Source of the DNA: Symbiodinium natans | Lineage: Eukaryota; Sar; Dinophyceae; Suessiales; Symbiodiniaceae | Direction: 5' to 3' | Length of the DNA: 64,000 nt | Assembly: GCA_905221605.1 (NCBI GenBank) | Contig: CAJNDS010002692.1 | Span: forward strand, 124,001-188,000 | Part shown: one piece after another, positions 61,770-64,000 of the stretch | Position numbering within the stretch: the stretch's first letter is position 1 | Layout of the letters: each line of letters opens with the position of its first letter | Translations under genes and position numbers: made by a program | The notes under the pieces: generated by a model | The model's database searches: none | What the model saw: only the letters and a program-made list of their open reading frames with translations | Told to the model about the DNA's origin: nothing

Positions 61770-63387
61770 CCCGACAGGGCCACGCCAAGGTACGCTTGGT
61801 ACACGAGTTCATCTCCCTTTCTTTCTTTCATGGGGCAAGGTCACCCTGGGGGAAATTTGCTCATCCCTGTTTCTGGGGTCCCAACTTTGCGGCCGAAGAG
61901 GCATGGGTCCAGCCAAAACCCCGACCCTGACTCCCAACCATGATCCCTCCTCACCTCACTGGCCCCGCCCTCCCCTTCTGCAGTAGTACCAGTAGGCAGA
62001 ACCACGCTGCCCTATGAGCATGGCTTCGCCATCTCTACGCTCAGCCTCTCATCAAGGTAACCCTTGCCCAAGGTCATCACTCTAGGAACTCGTCTAGACA
62101 CTTGCCGTCACAACCCAAATCCACGAGTCCACAACCGCATCCAGAGAATCCCACAGGTACTGCCGTCAAGTGGCCAGAGTCCTCCCGCGGCATCCTGCCG
62201 CCCTGCAAGACTCCTGAAGCCAAAAGATGCAAGGCTGCAAAAGACACATAACAAGCTACACTTGCATGAGATGACTCCCTTCAGTACACACATAAACGAG
62301 CTTCACACTCAGCACTGCCTTCAGTACCAATGCGATCACAAAAACCTCTGGAAGTAGTGATATCAGACAAGGCTCTCTGGTTGAACACCGGCACACCAGT
62401 TCAGGGACAGGGGCTATAGCTATAGCCAGTGGCTGCAGGCGCTGTGGAGAACTGACTTATGAGCAGGGCGAACGAAAGCTAGGGCCCCCAAGGCGGCTGT
62501 TCTTTATTCGAGCGCCGCTTGTGTTCTTGGAATTCCTCTTGCGTTTCACCTTGCGTGTTCTTGCGCGGCCCTATTCTCGAGGTTCGGCTGGAGTTCCGGT
62601 TGACGCTGCGCTTCGCCCTTGCGTGCGCGTGCGCACTGCAAGGTTTATTGGGGGTCTTGAGCCCATTCCAAATATTTTTCGGACCCTCGAGGTTTAGATT
62701 ATGTTGAGGTTTAAGGGTCAGGTTGCAGAATTGACGCGTTGGGCTTACGGGTTAATATGATGGCAATGATGGCAATGATGGGAGGGGAAGGAAGGGGGGG
62801 CTGAGAACTCCGGGAAGGGGGGAGGCGTGACGCCTCCCTCCCCGCTGAAATATCAGGCCACAGGATGCCACAGGTCTCCCGAAGTCCTGCTTGTTTCCCA
62901 AAACAAAAAGGTTGCAAACAAAACTCCCGCAAGCCCGAGCTGGCTTTCATGATATAGGCTTTCCTATCTCCCATCCTTTCGACTCTTGTCTGGATATCCG
63001 GAGGTCCACCGGACATCTGAGGTGCTTCGACGCATTCTTGCACGGCATTGCGCTGCTTTCCAGAGCGGAGGGCACCCCTCCCATTCCCAAGCCTGGCAAC
63101 CAGGCTTCCCTAACTTTCCTAGTACTTTCTAGACAGCTACATGGTCTTGCAGCCATGAGCCAAATGTCCCCCCGACCTCGCTGCTAGAGGCTTACACTTG
63201 TGCTCGCCATGTCGAAGGTTTCACCAGACTGCAGACTGGCCATGCCATGTCGTTGAGCTGTGTTTCTCTTTTCTCGCGTTGCAGCCATCTGAGCCGCACC
63301 GGACCAAGGTTGCTGGGGCTAAGCCGGCATCGCCGGCATCCACGTGCAGCAGGTGTGCAACGTCGAACCTACGTTGAATCTATGACC
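61770..63387. other. No identified gene
   Basis: Only short frames without motifs. It includes ATGATGGCAATGATGGCA near 62757-62780 and a G-rich stretch near 62785-62830. Confidence 0.4.
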
Positions 63388-64000
63388 CTACGTGCAGCCA
63401 CAGCAAGCAGTTGAGAAACTCTGCCAGCTGCCAGGCGCAGGCGCCCCCTCGCCGCAGACACTCTTACCGACGCATGAGCATGAGGTCGGGGACCCGCCCT
63501 CACAGGGGGGGGCGGTCATGCCACTGCTTTTCACTTTGTCACACCATGCGGGAACAGCTGTGGAGTTCACCTCGACCTTCGTCTCGTTTGTCTCCAGAAG
63601 TGTCGAGTTTGAAGAGCAGCATCCAAGCATTGTGCCATCAGTGGCAGGGCAGCAGCTTCCAGCGAGCTTCAAAGCCTGGCAAGCCGGGTGCACTGCGCAG
63701 TCGGCTTTGGGGTCCGCCGCCGCTGGTGCCACCACGGGTGCAGGTGCAGGTGCTACTGGAGTCACCGCTGGAGACACAGGGGTTGCCACAGGTGCAGGAG
63801 CGGTCCCGCAAGAGCAGCAAGAGTAGGAGTAGCTCTGCCAGGATCCAGGCAAAAAGGGACCGTTGCCACCGCAGACCACGGGACCCATGCAGACGCACCC
63901 ACCTGGCCCACCATTGCACGATGCAACGGTGCTGCGAGTGTATGCATCCATACTGTAACACCAAAACGGAACTCCTGGCTGTTGTTGGAGCTCGACCTTC
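63388..64000 (-). CDS. Cysteine-rich modular protein, 5' end beyond the window
   Basis: The frame is open from the window's right edge (FWCYSMDAYTR) to a stop at 63388; the first ATG inside is at 63951 but is probably not the start. Module A appears twice: C-x-GG-x4-C-x-C-x-G-x2-VCG, then PGSWQS(Y/F)S and CC-x-C (about residues 12-48 and 152-187 counted from that Met). Between them, after an Ala/Pro/Val-rich linker, is the C-x3-P-x-C, GSCCP, LGCC module also found in the PAN membrane proteins at 19.7-22.6 kb. It is probably extracellular. It appears intronless in the visible part; function unknown. Confidence 0.7.
   Translation of the reverse strand, partial: KVELQQQPGVPFWCYSMDAYTRSTVASCNGGPGGCVCMGPVVCGGNGPFLPGSWQSYSYSCCSCGTAPAPVATPVSPAVTPVAPAPAPVVAPAAADPKADCAVHPACQALKLAGSCCPATDGTMLGCCSSNSTLLETNETKVEVNSTAVPAWCDKVKSSGMTAPPCEGGSPTSCSCVGKSVCGEGAPAPGSWQSFSTACCGCT

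Overview
The window looks like nuclear DNA of a dinoflagellate. The evidence is in the sequence: a tandem relict of the dinoflagellate spliced leader (CCATTTTGGCTCAAG preceded by GGCTCAAG, minus strand, 47397-47419); introns in one gene that fit only if GC-AG and GA-AG splice sites are allowed beside GT-AG; scattered TTTAGGG-type telomeric repeats; and families common in dinoflagellate genomes (PAN/Apple membrane proteins, GH5 cellulase, retroposed cDNAs, SWIM/MULE transposase). Almost every gene that can be supported lies on the minus strand.

Layout. 1-15.2 kb is a repeat-rich, subtelomere-like mosaic: degenerate (CCCTAAA)n, a MULE transposase with at least one intron (1.0-3.8 kb), a 26-bp palindromic minisatellite (5.8-6.25 kb), related arrays inside a 0.9-kb tandem duplication (10.8-12.6 kb), 11-bp minisatellites and an AT-rich island. 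15.2-19.1 kb holds weak exon-like pieces and a long (TG)n tract. 19.7-22.6 kb is a tandem array of three single-pass membrane proteins with PAN/Apple and cysteine modules. 22.6-29.4 kb is mostly unassigned, with a 256-bp tandem repeat.

29.4-50.7 kb is the most interesting part. The 5' exons of a GH5 glycoside hydrolase, with a PAN exon further upstream, lie at 50.7-48.75 kb. The missing 3' exons (nucleophile and C-terminal motifs) lie at 30.33-29.47 kb. Between them is an island of minus-strand retroelements: an intact non-LTR retrotransposon (ORF1 coiled coil, ORF2 endonuclease plus reverse transcriptase), a long Pro/Gln-rich coding region 3' of its reverse transcriptase, a small SL-tagged cDNA-like gene, and a decayed second retrotransposon copy. 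Two purine-rich tails run directly into spliced-leader ends, suggesting end-to-end joining during retrotransposition.

50.8-64 kb contains unidentified minus-strand exon candidates (54.2-56.2 kb), a degenerate GGGAGACAA-rich repeat (57.0-57.9 kb), dispersed small exons of an RS/RD-rich protein (60.65-61.55 kb) and, at the right edge, the 3' part of a cysteine-rich protein that shares a module with the PAN proteins.

Limits: all splice models come from reading frames and family motifs only. No transcript or database evidence was available.
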